From: Deltaproteobacteria bacterium
GTDB taxonomy: Bacteria > Desulfobacterota > Desulfobacteria > Desulfobacterales > Desulfosalsimonadaceae
Reading direction: 5' to 3'
NCBI GenBank assembly: GCA_013151835.1
Contig: JAADHK010000125.1
Location: 1 to 64,000, forward strand
DNA: 64,000 bases
Made by a program: the position numbers and the translations under genes. The notes under the pieces were generated by a model that ran no database searches, was not told where the DNA came from, and saw only the letters and a list, made by a program, of their open reading frames with translations. Of this stretch, positions 26,179 to 35,133 are shown piece after piece; the stretch's first letter is position 1, and each line of letters begins with the position of its first letter.

Positions 26179-26571
26179 TCATATCAGCATCTGAATCCGC
26201 TTTATGGCTTCCGCGACTTTGAGTCGTAGAAATCCTAGAGAGACATTTTTATTAAAAATGGTCAAAAGGAGCAGGTCCTCCACGACCTTGGAAAAATGAA
26301 TGCTCTCTTCTTCGCCCTTGTGGAACAGCAACGAAAATTCCTGCTCTCCGATGATGTTGGCCATGGCGCTGACAGCACCGTAATTCCCTGCGGCAAGAGC
26401 AGCCAGGGAAAAAACGTCATGGCTTGAATCACCGCTGTCAAGGTTGACAATAACATTTCCGGCCAGATCCATTAAAATAACGCTTTGAACCCCCAGATCG
26501 ATCAATTCATCCTGAAGAATATCCTCAATCGACTCGATCTGCTCCTTTGTGAAATCAATCGTGAAATCCAT
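26179..26571 (-). CDS. Roadblock/LC7-domain protein (MglB-like GAP candidate)
   Basis: 130 residues in one roadblock/LC7 domain: an N-terminal helix (TKEQIESIEDILQDELIDLG), then VQSVILMDLAGNVIVNLDSG, a helix with FSLAALAAGNYGAVSAMANIIG, and the typical LLFHKGEEESIHFSKV strand pair. Such proteins pair with MglA-like GTPases as activators or scaffolds. It is the first gene of the minus-strand signalling cluster and has a clear GGGGTG ribosome-binding site. Confidence 0.88.
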   Translation of the reverse strand: MDFTIDFTKEQIESIEDILQDELIDLGVQSVILMDLAGNVIVNLDSGDSSHDVFSLAALAAGNYGAVSAMANIIGEQEFSLLFHKGEEESIHFSKVVEDLLLLTIFNKNVSLGFLRLKVAEAIKRIQMLI

Positions 26572-26915
26572 TAATTTTCACCCCTTTACTAATCCAGATG
26601 TAAGAATGCCGCGGATGCCGAACCCCTGGGCGAAAAATATCGCAAATGCCCGCATCACCCGGTGACCACCGTTTATTTATACAAATACGATTTCTTTCTA
26701 TCGCATCCGTTCAATTTAATCAATTAAAAAAATTATTTGGATAAACTTATATAGATGTTTCCCCCGGATGTGCGGTTTCGGGCCGGGGCGGAACCGGTTG
26801 CCCCCTTTTTATGAGTTACTTTTTAAAAAAAATAATGTCAATAAAGAAAAGGAGTTGAGGTGCTTGCCTTTTATCCAATCATAGGGGCGCAAAAAAATAA
26901 TGCGCTCGTAAAAAG
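26572..26915. other. 344-bp intergenic region between purB and the roadblock gene
   Basis: No gene fits here. The part nearer the roadblock gene (about 26670-26750) is A+T-rich and probably contains the promoter of the signalling cluster, although no confident -35/-10 pair was found. A very G+C-rich block (about 26760-26805) with a short CGGTT/AACCG stem and a T5 tail lies in the middle. At 26906-26918 a short derivative of the palindromic repeat family (TGACTTTTTACGAG on the minus strand) starts exactly at the purB stop codon. Confidence 0.5.
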
Positions 26916-28277
26916 TCATCTTTTAGAGAAATAATTATCCACCAGTGCCTCAGCCAGGCCTGTGTAATCCGCCGCGCCAAGGGCCTTCATCCGGGCGCGA
27001 ACCGCCTCGGGAAGCCCATCTAAACCATCGATGAACCGACCGATCGTTTCACGCTTAAGCTCACGGCCCCGGGTAAGCGCCTTTAGTTTCTCGTAAGCAT
27101 TTTCCACGCCGTAAACCCTCATTACAGTCTGGATCGGCTCGGCCACAAGAGCGGGGTTAGCAACGAGATCTCCTGCGATCACATCTTCGTTAACCTCTAT
27201 TTTATCAAGCCCCTTAAGGGTGCTTTTAAACCCGACCAGCAGATATCCGAAGATAACCCCGAGGTTCCTCAAGACCGTAGAATCGCTTAAGTCCCGCTGA
27301 AAACGTGACTGCAAAAGCTTTACCGCAATATGATTCATCAGGCAAACTGCAAGTCCCATGTTTCCCTCGCTGTTTTCAAAATCAATGGGATTGACCTTAT
27401 GGGGCATTGTGGATGAACCCACCTCACCGGCACGTATCTTCTGCCGGAAATAGCCCATGGAAATATATCCCCACGCGTCTCTGTTCAGATCCAGAAGAGT
27501 CGCCGCAATCCGGGTCAATACATGGAGAAGTTCCGCGATATAATGGTATGGATTTATCTGGGTCGTGTAAAGAAGCGGTGCCAATCCCAGATCACGGCTG
27601 ATAAATTTTTGACAAGCCCCGATCCAGTCTATATTCGGAAAGGCAAAGACATGGGCGTTAAAATTACCGCTCGCCCCGTTCATCTTGCAGGAAAGGGTGG
27701 CTGATCGGAACTTTTCCGCCTCCATCGAAAGCCGCCAGGCGAAATTGACAAACTCTTTTCCAAGCGTCGTGGGGGTGGCTGGCTGACCATGCGTCCGGGC
27801 CATCATGGGAAGCGACTTGTACTTTTTCGCCATATCTTCAAGCCGGACAATTACGGCCGACAAGGCATCGTTGATGACCAGCCTCCCCTTTTCAAGCATA
27901 AGGGCATAGGAGCAGTTGTTGATATCTTCCGACGTACAAGCAAAATGGACCCACTCCCTTAACTGCAAAAGGCCTGTTTCTTCAAGCCGCTGCCTGATAT
28001 AATATTCAACGGCCTTTACATCGTGATTAGTCTTTTTTTCGATCTCTTTAACACTTCGTGCCTGCTCGGGGCCGAATTTTTCGTAAATTGCGTCAATCCT
28101 TGCAATTTCAGAGTCATTCACATGGCAAAGCGCCAGATCATGAGCAAGAAACTTGAGCCATTTTATCTCGACAAAAACACGATGCCGTATCAGGCCGTAT
28201 TCTGAAAAAATGTCCGCAACGGGGGCAACAGCCCCCTGGTAACGCCCGTCAAGCGCGGAGAGTGATGTTATACTCAT
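26916..28277 (-). CDS. purB: Adenylosuccinate lyase
   Basis: 453-residue fumarase/aspartase-superfamily enzyme that releases fumarate in two steps of purine synthesis. The family signature GSSTMPHKVNPIDFENSEGN is present near residue 290, with the catalytic His region TRTHGQPATPTTLGKE near 165 and CTSEDINN near 115. The N terminus (MSITSLSALDGRYQ) matches the long E. coli-type PurB group. It starts nine bases after the amidase gene, so it is probably the last gene of that operon. Its TGA stop directly abuts a short repeat derivative. Confidence 0.96.
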   Translation of the reverse strand: MSITSLSALDGRYQGAVAPVADIFSEYGLIRHRVFVEIKWLKFLAHDLALCHVNDSEIARIDAIYEKFGPEQARSVKEIEKKTNHDVKAVEYYIRQRLEETGLLQLREWVHFACTSEDINNCSYALMLEKGRLVINDALSAVIVRLEDMAKKYKSLPMMARTHGQPATPTTLGKEFVNFAWRLSMEAEKFRSATLSCKMNGASGNFNAHVFAFPNIDWIGACQKFISRDLGLAPLLYTTQINPYHYIAELLHVLTRIAATLLDLNRDAWGYISMGYFRQKIRAGEVGSSTMPHKVNPIDFENSEGNMGLAVCLMNHIAVKLLQSRFQRDLSDSTVLRNLGVIFGYLLVGFKSTLKGLDKIEVNEDVIAGDLVANPALVAEPIQTVMRVYGVENAYEKLKALTRGRELKRETIGRFIDGLDGLPEAVRARMKALGAADYTGLAEALVDNYFSKR

Positions 28278-28286
28278 GGTTATCCT

Positions 28287-29975
28287 TTAGTTAGGTTTAT
28301 TAAAGGCTGTGGGGCGGATTTCGCGCATATACTTTTTAACCCCATCCACAATACCGTCACACAACTCATCCTGGTACGCTTTCGATGTCAAGCGCCTGCA
28401 TTCACGTTTATTGCTGATAAACGATGTTTCTATGAGAATGGACGGCATCTGTGCTCCCAGAAGCACATAAAAAGGCGCTCTCTTGATCCCCTTGTCCTTA
28501 ATTTTACTGTAATCCTTTTTAAGGCGGCGATACAGACAATGCTGCACATAGTTGGCGAACCGGCTCGACTCGTTGATCTTCGCATTGCGCATGAGGTCGT
28601 TTAAAATTGTCTGGAGTTCGCTGATGTTCTTCTCCGAAGTCGCGTTTTCCCGGGCAGCCACGGCAATGGATTCATTATCAGTGGTCAGGTTCAGGTAGTA
28701 GGTTTCGATCCCGTGGGCATTATGGTTCGTGGAGGCATTGGCATGAATGGAGATAAAAAGATCCGCCCGCCTGGTATTTGCAATGGCCGTCCGCTCCTCC
28801 AAGGTCAGATATCTATCTGTTTTTCTGGTCATAATCACATCTACTCCGAGATCCTTTTTTATCTTTTTGGCAAGCCGCTTTGCAATTGCCAGAACCACAT
28901 TCTTTTCATGAACCCCGCGAATAACGCCCGGAGCGCCGTAATCCTTACCCCCGTGCCCGGCATCGATCACGATGCGGTGGACCCCGAGGGCAAGCTGTCT
29001 TGCAATCGATACCGCCCCTTTGGCAACGTTTGTATTCTTTGCGCCCTCTGACACGCTTGATCCAACGGGTCGGCCTCTCACATCGATTACGATCCTGAAC
29101 GGATTATTTAAGGAAAAAATATTGTAATTCTCAAAGGACTTTATATCGACAACCACACGAACCGTGTTCGGGGTGAACTGACCTGCCCGGACATCTTTTA
29201 ACAGACTGTCGTCAATAGGTATTTTTTCTTTTATCCCTCCGCCCAGACGGCAATTTTTCAAATCAACATAAAGTCTTTTGTGGAGCTTGTTGATCCGGGG
29301 GTCCCGCTTGAGGAGGTTGTTTGAAAAATCGGTGGGGCCGTCGGCATCGATAACGATCCGGGTATATTCCGGGTTGGACCAGTACCTGATCTCCTTTACG
29401 GTAACCGGATTCACGGTCCCGGTATTCTTCGCCGCGACCGACGATTTTGCGATTTTTATGCCAACCTTATCACGGTTTTTTTCGCTCTGGTCCCGGCTCG
29501 CCATGATCACGGCATTCATGTCGGCCTTTTGCCCCTGACCGGCGGCTCCCTTTTTTCCCCTGGACCGCGCCTGAAAAACATCAATCTTCTCAAGCTCGTT
29601 TTTCGCCCGGCCCGCATAGGCGCTGTTTGGATATTTTTCGATTACCTTGCGGTAAATTCCCCTGGCGGAATCAAGGTCTTTTCCCGCGAATGAATGATGA
29701 TACAGCTCAAAATACATCCGACCGGCCATATAAAGGCCCGCCGCCGCCCAGGGCCCACCGGGCTCGGCCTTGTATACCGCCTCAAAGCCGTAAACACACT
29801 CCATCCATGGCGATCGGTACTTCTGTTTTTGAGCATCCTTTTTAAGGGCATTATACCGTGTCTCGGCCCTGAAATAGAGCCGGTTGGCCGGTATCCCGCC
29901 CATGGCACAGGAACAAAACGCCGCGACGCAAAAAACGGTTACACATAAAAATACAATGCCTCTGTTGGTTATCAT
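28287..29975 (-). CDS. N-acetylmuramoyl-L-alanine amidase with AMIN domain (AmiC-type)
   Basis: 562-residue exported cell-wall hydrolase. An N-terminal hydrophobic segment ending in AAFCSCAMGG is a signal peptide, possibly a lipoprotein type. It is followed by a tetratricopeptide-like region (about 40-130), an AMIN domain (about 195-305: YWSNPEYTRIVIDADGPT), and the zinc amidase domain (about 340-550). Zinc/catalytic residues appear in VIDAGHGGKDYGAPG, HEKNV, SIHANAS and ETSFISNKRE. AMIN domains target the enzyme to peptidoglycan or the division site. It lies between mutS and purB in one operon. Confidence 0.94.
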   Translation of the reverse strand: MITNRGIVFLCVTVFCVAAFCSCAMGGIPANRLYFRAETRYNALKKDAQKQKYRSPWMECVYGFEAVYKAEPGGPWAAAGLYMAGRMYFELYHHSFAGKDLDSARGIYRKVIEKYPNSAYAGRAKNELEKIDVFQARSRGKKGAAGQGQKADMNAVIMASRDQSEKNRDKVGIKIAKSSVAAKNTGTVNPVTVKEIRYWSNPEYTRIVIDADGPTDFSNNLLKRDPRINKLHKRLYVDLKNCRLGGGIKEKIPIDDSLLKDVRAGQFTPNTVRVVVDIKSFENYNIFSLNNPFRIVIDVRGRPVGSSVSEGAKNTNVAKGAVSIARQLALGVHRIVIDAGHGGKDYGAPGVIRGVHEKNVVLAIAKRLAKKIKKDLGVDVIMTRKTDRYLTLEERTAIANTRRADLFISIHANASTNHNAHGIETYYLNLTTDNESIAVAARENATSEKNISELQTILNDLMRNAKINESSRFANYVQHCLYRRLKKDYSKIKDKGIKRAPFYVLLGAQMPSILIETSFISNKRECRRLTSKAYQDELCDGIVDGVKKYMREIRPTAFNKPN

Positions 29976-30026
29976 CTCAATATCTTATCCCCGCAGCAGA
30001 TTTCATTGAACTATTCCTGACAGGTA

Positions 30027-32681
30027 CTACCCTAAACGTCCCTGTTGCTTACCATACCCCCGGTCAACCTCCCTTTTAAGCAGATTCAGAAAATTGAGCG
30101 CATCTATGGGCGTTATGGTTGAAACGTCCAGTTTCATCAATTTTTCCATAATGATCTCTTCGGGCGGACGAAACAGGGGAAGTTGTACGAAAACATTGCC
30201 CAATGGCCGCTCCTTTTTCCCGCAGCCCCGTTTTTTCAGGACATGGCCTTCTTTTTCGATATTGGCGAGCACGGATCGGGCGGTACGGATGACTTGATCC
30301 GGGATGCCGGCCAGCCGGGCCACCTGGATTCCGTAGCTTTTATTCGTTCCTCCTTCAACAAGCCTGTGCAGAAAAATAATCTCTTCATTCCATTCCCTGA
30401 CCGCAATACTGAAATTTTTTACCCTCGATTTTATCTTTGAAAGATCCATCAGCTCGTGGTAGTGAGTGGCAAAAAGGGACTTCACGCCTTTCCCGGCAAG
30501 ATCGTGGAGGTATTGGGCAACGGCCCAGGCAATGGAAAGCCCGTCAAAAGTACTGGTCCCCCTGCCGATCTCGTCCATGATAACAAGGCTGTCCGGCCCG
30601 GCATTATTCAGGATATTGGCCGTCTCCTCCATCTCAACCATGAAAGTACTCTGGCCCTGGGAAAGATTATCCAAGGCACCCACACGGGTAAAAATCCTGT
30701 CGACGATTGTCATGTTGGCGCGATGAGCAGATACGAAAGACCCCATCTGGGCCATCAGGGCCGTCAAGGCCACTTGGCGGAGAACCGTCGATTTACCTGC
30801 CATATTAGGACCGGTGACGATCAGGACCTGATTTTCCTCATTATCCATCCTTATCGTGTTTGGCACAAATCGTCCGGCCGGGATGAGTCTTTCGATCACG
30901 GGATGACGGCCGTCCTCGATTTCAATTATTCCGCCTGTGTTGATTCGTGGACGGTGATAATCATTCACGGCCGCAACTTCCGCCAGGGCGAACAAGGCAT
31001 CCGCACGGGCGACAAATGCCGCAGCCGCCTGGAGGTCGGCAATTTTTTCCAGAACAGCCAACCGGATATCCGAAAACAGATCGTATTCCATGGCCACCCG
31101 TTTTTCCCGGGCGTTTATAACCTTTGTTTCAAAAATTTTGAGTTCGTCTGTAATGTACCGTTCCGCATTGACAAGGGTTTGTTTCCTCACGTAATGGGCC
31201 GGAACATTTGCGGCTGCGGCCTTTGATGTTTCTATAAAATAACCGAACACCTTGTTGTACCGGATTTTAAGGGTATTTATCCCGGTCTTTTCCCGCTCAC
31301 TTGTCTCCAGGCCGGCCAGATATTTTTTCCCATCCCTGGCAATGGCGATCAGCTCATCTAAGGGGGGATGATGACCGGCACGGATCATCCCCCCTTCATG
31401 AACCGATAACGGGGGATCGTCGGCAATGGCGGACCCTATGATATCGGCGAGTTCATAGAGGCTTAAAAATTCGGAAGGATCGGCGGAGAGGAGGGCTACA
31501 TTCAAGGGCAAAAGTATATCCATGATATCCGGCAGGGCGAGAATCGAATCCTTCACCGCAACCAGATCCCGGGCGTTCGCCTGGCCCATTGAAATACGAG
31601 CGCACAACCGTTCCAGGTCGGAAACCCGCTTCAATGTCTCCCTGACGGCTTTCCGCTCTCCGGAATTTATAGTTCCGGCCTCAACGGCATCAAGCCTCAT
31701 GCCGATCTGCCCTTCATCCGTGAGCGGATACCTCATCCATTGTCTGATTAACCGGCTTCCCATGGCGGTGACGGACATATCCATGACATTAATAAGGCTC
31801 CCCTGGCGGGAACCGGTGGAAAGGTTTTTGAGCAGTTCCAGGTTCCGGCAGCTCACGGAATCCACCAGCAGGTATTGATCCAGACTGTAAGTCTCAATTC
31901 CGTGAATGTGGGGCGCCGCCTGCTTCTGGGTCTCGGATACGTAAGCAAGAAGCGCTCCTGCGGCGCCGATGCCGGCCACGAGGCCCTCGCATCCGAAACC
32001 TTCGAGGCTTCGTGTCTTAAACTGACCAATCAGCCGCTGGCGGGCCATGTCCGGGGCATAGGCATCGTCGGAAAAATAAGTTGCCGCCTTTGTTGAAAAG
32101 GCATTCACAAACGGGGAGTATGCCTCGTCTTGTGCCGCCGATTCAGGAAGGACCACCTCAGCTGGGGCAATACGCATGACTTCTTCAGTCAAAGAGCCGC
32201 TGTCGTGGGTTTCACAGAGCCGAAATGTTCCCGTTGAAAGATCCAGGCAGGAAAGTCCGTACCGGTTGCGCTGAACAAAAACCGAAAGGACAAAATTATT
32301 GGCACGCCTGTCAAGAAGGCTCTCATTTACAACCATTCCGGGAGTAACGACCCGTACCACCTCACGCCGGACCAGCCCCTTCGCCGCAGAAGGGTCTTCG
32401 GTCTGGTCACAGATGGCGACCCTGTAGCCCTTTTCCACAAGACGGGCCAGGTATGTATCTGCGGCCTTTACGGGCACGCCGCACATGGGAACAGGCGCCT
32501 GTTCGTTCTTGTTCCTGGATGTCAGTGTTATTTCCAGTGCACGCGACGCAGTCTTTGCATCTTCGAAAAACATTTCAAAAAAATCGCCCATGCGGTAAAA
32601 TAGGATATAATCCGCATATTCTTTTTTGATCTCTAGATACTGCCGGATCATCGGCGTGATTTTTGTGTCGCTCGTGGGCAT
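30027..32681 (-). CDS. mutS: DNA mismatch repair protein MutS
   Basis: 884-residue mismatch-recognition ATPase. The N-terminal mismatch-binding domain has the Phe-x-Glu motif in YRMGDFFEMFFEDA (about residue 36). The C-terminal ATPase has Walker A GPNMAGKSTVLRQ, Walker B LVIMDEIGRGTSTFDG and the FATHYHEL segment. Length is typical of MutS1. It starts 20 bases after the LapA gene. Confidence 0.98.
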   Translation of the reverse strand: MPTSDTKITPMIRQYLEIKKEYADYILFYRMGDFFEMFFEDAKTASRALEITLTSRNKNEQAPVPMCGVPVKAADTYLARLVEKGYRVAICDQTEDPSAAKGLVRREVVRVVTPGMVVNESLLDRRANNFVLSVFVQRNRYGLSCLDLSTGTFRLCETHDSGSLTEEVMRIAPAEVVLPESAAQDEAYSPFVNAFSTKAATYFSDDAYAPDMARQRLIGQFKTRSLEGFGCEGLVAGIGAAGALLAYVSETQKQAAPHIHGIETYSLDQYLLVDSVSCRNLELLKNLSTGSRQGSLINVMDMSVTAMGSRLIRQWMRYPLTDEGQIGMRLDAVEAGTINSGERKAVRETLKRVSDLERLCARISMGQANARDLVAVKDSILALPDIMDILLPLNVALLSADPSEFLSLYELADIIGSAIADDPPLSVHEGGMIRAGHHPPLDELIAIARDGKKYLAGLETSEREKTGINTLKIRYNKVFGYFIETSKAAAANVPAHYVRKQTLVNAERYITDELKIFETKVINAREKRVAMEYDLFSDIRLAVLEKIADLQAAAAFVARADALFALAEVAAVNDYHRPRINTGGIIEIEDGRHPVIERLIPAGRFVPNTIRMDNEENQVLIVTGPNMAGKSTVLRQVALTALMAQMGSFVSAHRANMTIVDRIFTRVGALDNLSQGQSTFMVEMEETANILNNAGPDSLVIMDEIGRGTSTFDGLSIAWAVAQYLHDLAGKGVKSLFATHYHELMDLSKIKSRVKNFSIAVREWNEEIIFLHRLVEGGTNKSYGIQVARLAGIPDQVIRTARSVLANIEKEGHVLKKRGCGKKERPLGNVFVQLPLFRPPEEIIMEKLMKLDVSTITPIDALNFLNLLKREVDRGYGKQQGRLG

Positions 32682-32701
32682 TTACCGTACCTGTAAAAAA
32701 A

Positions 32702-33085
32702 TCATGAGGATGGTCCGGACTGGGCATCACCGGTGGCGGCACCCGGAGCCGGTGCCCGGGACGTTTTGCCGGATGCGCCTGTTTCCTGATCCGATTTCGG
32801 AGCCAAGGCCTCTTTTTCTAACACGGCAAGTTGTTTTTCAAGGCGGCGTATGTTCCGTCTGAACCTGTACTGGTCCATGAGGCCCGAAAAGTAAGCAATA
32901 AGAAAGCCCATGAGGAATACTGCTATAAAATAAACCCCGACAACCACCTCCGGTGCCCGATATTTATAAAAAATAAAATTAAAGTCAAAGGCATACCATT
33001 GACCGAAAAGCGTCCGGTTTTCAAATATCAGAAGTCCGAAGACGCCCAAAAAGACTATTGCCAGAAAAAGCTTCAGTTTGCGCAT
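32702..33085 (-). CDS. lapA: LapA-domain (DUF1049) membrane protein
   Basis: 127 residues with two transmembrane helices (about 5-22 and 45-66) followed by a coiled-coil helix (YRFRRNIRRLEKQLAVLEKE) and a low-complexity Ala/Pro/Ser tail. This is the layout of LapA, which in E. coli works with LapB in control of lipopolysaccharide synthesis. The name is by family resemblance only; no LapB is beside it, although a large TPR lipoprotein is encoded three genes upstream. Confidence 0.7.
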   Translation of the reverse strand: MRKLKLFLAIVFLGVFGLLIFENRTLFGQWYAFDFNFIFYKYRAPEVVVGVYFIAVFLMGFLIAYFSGLMDQYRFRRNIRRLEKQLAVLEKEALAPKSDQETGASGKTSRAPAPGAATGDAQSGPSS

Positions 33086-33201
33086 TTAACCCCCCTTGCC
33101 TGAATTTTATTTCGGGTGATGCCAGTTTCGATGATTTTGTAAAAAGTCCGTCCATCTTGACATTTTCAGGTATAAAAACTCAACCGTTTTTTTGCTGCGG
33201 A

Positions 33202-34371
33202 TCAGGCGGCCTCAAACCCTGGGCGCATCGATTCCGGGGCCTGATTTAAAAAATACTGGTCCGTCATGCCGGCGATAAAATCACGAACGATCTCGGCGTC
33301 ATTATGGGATGAAATATATTCCTCCGACATACCGTCGATAAAGCGTGCATAAATGGGAGAATCATGGTCGGGTCGGCTGATATCCTCCAAAAATCGTAAA
33401 AACAGGATTTCAAAAAGTTTCTCTATCACGGGCGTAGACTTCTTGATGGCCGGATTTGAATATATCCGTTTATAGTTGAATCCCTTTAATAAGCGGAGCG
33501 CCTCGGACACTTCCGGGCTGAAAGCCACATACTCACGGTTGAGGCTGTTTGTGATCACATCCGTTACCAGTGCATAAACGATTTTTCCGTTTGTATTACC
33601 CAGGACACTTGCGGGCAAATCCGGGATATCGGAACGTGACACCAGGCCCAGGCGGATGGCATCCTCGATATCACGGCCAATATAGCTGATCGTATCCGCG
33701 AACCTGACGACACACCCCTCCATTGTCATGGGAACCAGCCTGACGTCCCTTTCCAACCGCTTTTTATCCATATCGAGCCGGAGAGTTTCAAAGGTCTTGC
33801 CCGGTCGCGGGGCAAGCCTGGGGTCATGGACTTCACCGTCATGGCACAGGATGCCGTCCAGGGTCTGGAGACAGAGGTTCCACCCCGCACCCTTCCGCTC
33901 GACACGGTCAAGAAACTCAACACTCTGGATATTATGGTGGAACCCGCCGATGCCGTGCCTGCGGCATAAAGATGAAAGGAATCGCTCTCCGTCATGGCCA
34001 AAAGGAGTATGTCCGATATCATGGCCTATGGCTATTGCTTCTATCAGGTCTTCGTTTAACCCCAGAAAACGGCCGATCGTGCGGGCCACCTTGGAAACGA
34101 GCTGAACGTGAAGCATCCGGTGGGTGATATGATCATTGCGGATAAGATAAAAGACCTGGGTTTTATCTATGTAACGGCTGTAGGCCATGGAGTGGAGAAT
34201 CCTGTCAACGTCAACGGCATAATTCTGCCGGTAGTCCGCATCCATGCGCTCTTCCGCATGACGCCGGCTACCTTCCGAACTCCTTGAAGCAATCGGTGAC
34301 AGGAGTTTTCCCTCGCGCAGGTCCAGGATCCCGCGTAATTGGTTTAAGGGGCGGGGTTTGGTTGTATTCAT
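33202..34371 (-). CDS. dGTPase-like HD-domain nucleotide triphosphohydrolase
   Basis: 389 residues. The metal-binding HD signature is in AIAIGHDIGHTPFGHDGE (about residue 120), preceded by the substrate-binding R..HxxRV-type region (DVDRILHSMAYSRYIDKTQV, with THRMLHVQLV) and followed by HHNIQSVEF and RFADTISYIGRDIEDAI. These proteins cleave dNTPs to nucleosides and triphosphate. It sits between the LolB-like lipoprotein and the LapA gene; the 116-bp gap after it contains a half-copy of the palindromic repeat family (33130-33152). Confidence 0.88.
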   Translation of the reverse strand: MNTTKPRPLNQLRGILDLREGKLLSPIASRSSEGSRRHAEERMDADYRQNYAVDVDRILHSMAYSRYIDKTQVFYLIRNDHITHRMLHVQLVSKVARTIGRFLGLNEDLIEAIAIGHDIGHTPFGHDGERFLSSLCRRHGIGGFHHNIQSVEFLDRVERKGAGWNLCLQTLDGILCHDGEVHDPRLAPRPGKTFETLRLDMDKKRLERDVRLVPMTMEGCVVRFADTISYIGRDIEDAIRLGLVSRSDIPDLPASVLGNTNGKIVYALVTDVITNSLNREYVAFSPEVSEALRLLKGFNYKRIYSNPAIKKSTPVIEKLFEILFLRFLEDISRPDHDSPIYARFIDGMSEEYISSHNDAEIVRDFIAGMTDQYFLNQAPESMRPGFEAA

Positions 34372-34380
34372 ATCAATCCT

Positions 34381-35130
34381 TTATTCCGGCCGGGGCATAT
34401 CAAACGCGCCCGCAGGGATGCTTATATCCCGCCATTGCCTTTCAGGTTCAATACGGACGCTCACATCGCCGTGGGAAAATATCATAACGGGAAGTGCGGT
34501 CTCCGTTTCCGGGGGCGTTACCATATCAACCCGGAAACGGCTGCCGAACCATCCATAAACCTCGACATCCGTGACCACTGATTTGCCGGGAATAAAACCG
34601 ATCTTTTCCACAATGCCGTGCCATTTTTTTTTCAAAAACACAACCTGCCGGTCCGAATTGACGGTACAACGGACCAAAAAATCATCATAGGGCTGTACCG
34701 GGATACTTCCAGCGAGAAAAAGAATAAACTCATTCACTTTAATGGGAATATGAACCAGGGAATTAAGGCTTCTTTCGCTTAACCGACGACTGAACAAAGA
34801 ACCATGATCATACCGGGAAAAAAAGGCCATGGAACCGTTTGCTACCAGCCGGGCCGCCGGCCGGCCGCCGGGCCCCATGATTTCAATCCTGAGCCGGAGG
34901 CCCTGTGGGTCCGCAATCCATGCGGACCGGGCGGACAGGATGGTTTCACCGTATCTTATACGGATATTGCCGAGCCCTTTAAACGGACCCAAATCCCTGT
35001 TGGCGGCAATGATTTCCGATAGCATGCGACCGGCAAAAACCCTGTTTCCATCCGCCGGGCCCCGAACTCCCGGCCAGGAGCATGCCGATATTACCATGAG
35101 GACGGAAAAAATGCCCGCAAACCGCAGCAA
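34381..35130 (-). CDS. LolB/DUF4292-like outer-membrane lipoprotein
   Basis: 249 residues. A lipoprotein signal peptide ends in VISAC (Cys17). The mature part (about 50-215) alternates beta-strands (NIRIRYGETILSARSAWIADPQGLRLRIEIMGPGG) in the pattern of the LolB/DUF4292 fold, an unclosed barrel that binds lipoprotein acyl chains in LolB. A specific transport role cannot be shown from sequence. It starts three bases after the TPR lipoprotein gene, and the two are likely functional partners at the outer membrane. Confidence 0.72.
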   Translation of the reverse strand: MLRFAGIFSVLMVISACSWPGVRGPADGNRVFAGRMLSEIIAANRDLGPFKGLGNIRIRYGETILSARSAWIADPQGLRLRIEIMGPGGRPAARLVANGSMAFFSRYDHGSLFSRRLSERSLNSLVHIPIKVNEFILFLAGSIPVQPYDDFLVRCTVNSDRQVVFLKKKWHGIVEKIGFIPGKSVVTDVEVYGWFGSRFRVDMVTPPETETALPVMIFSHGDVSVRIEPERQWRDISIPAGAFDMPRPE

Positions 35131-35133
35131 GGG

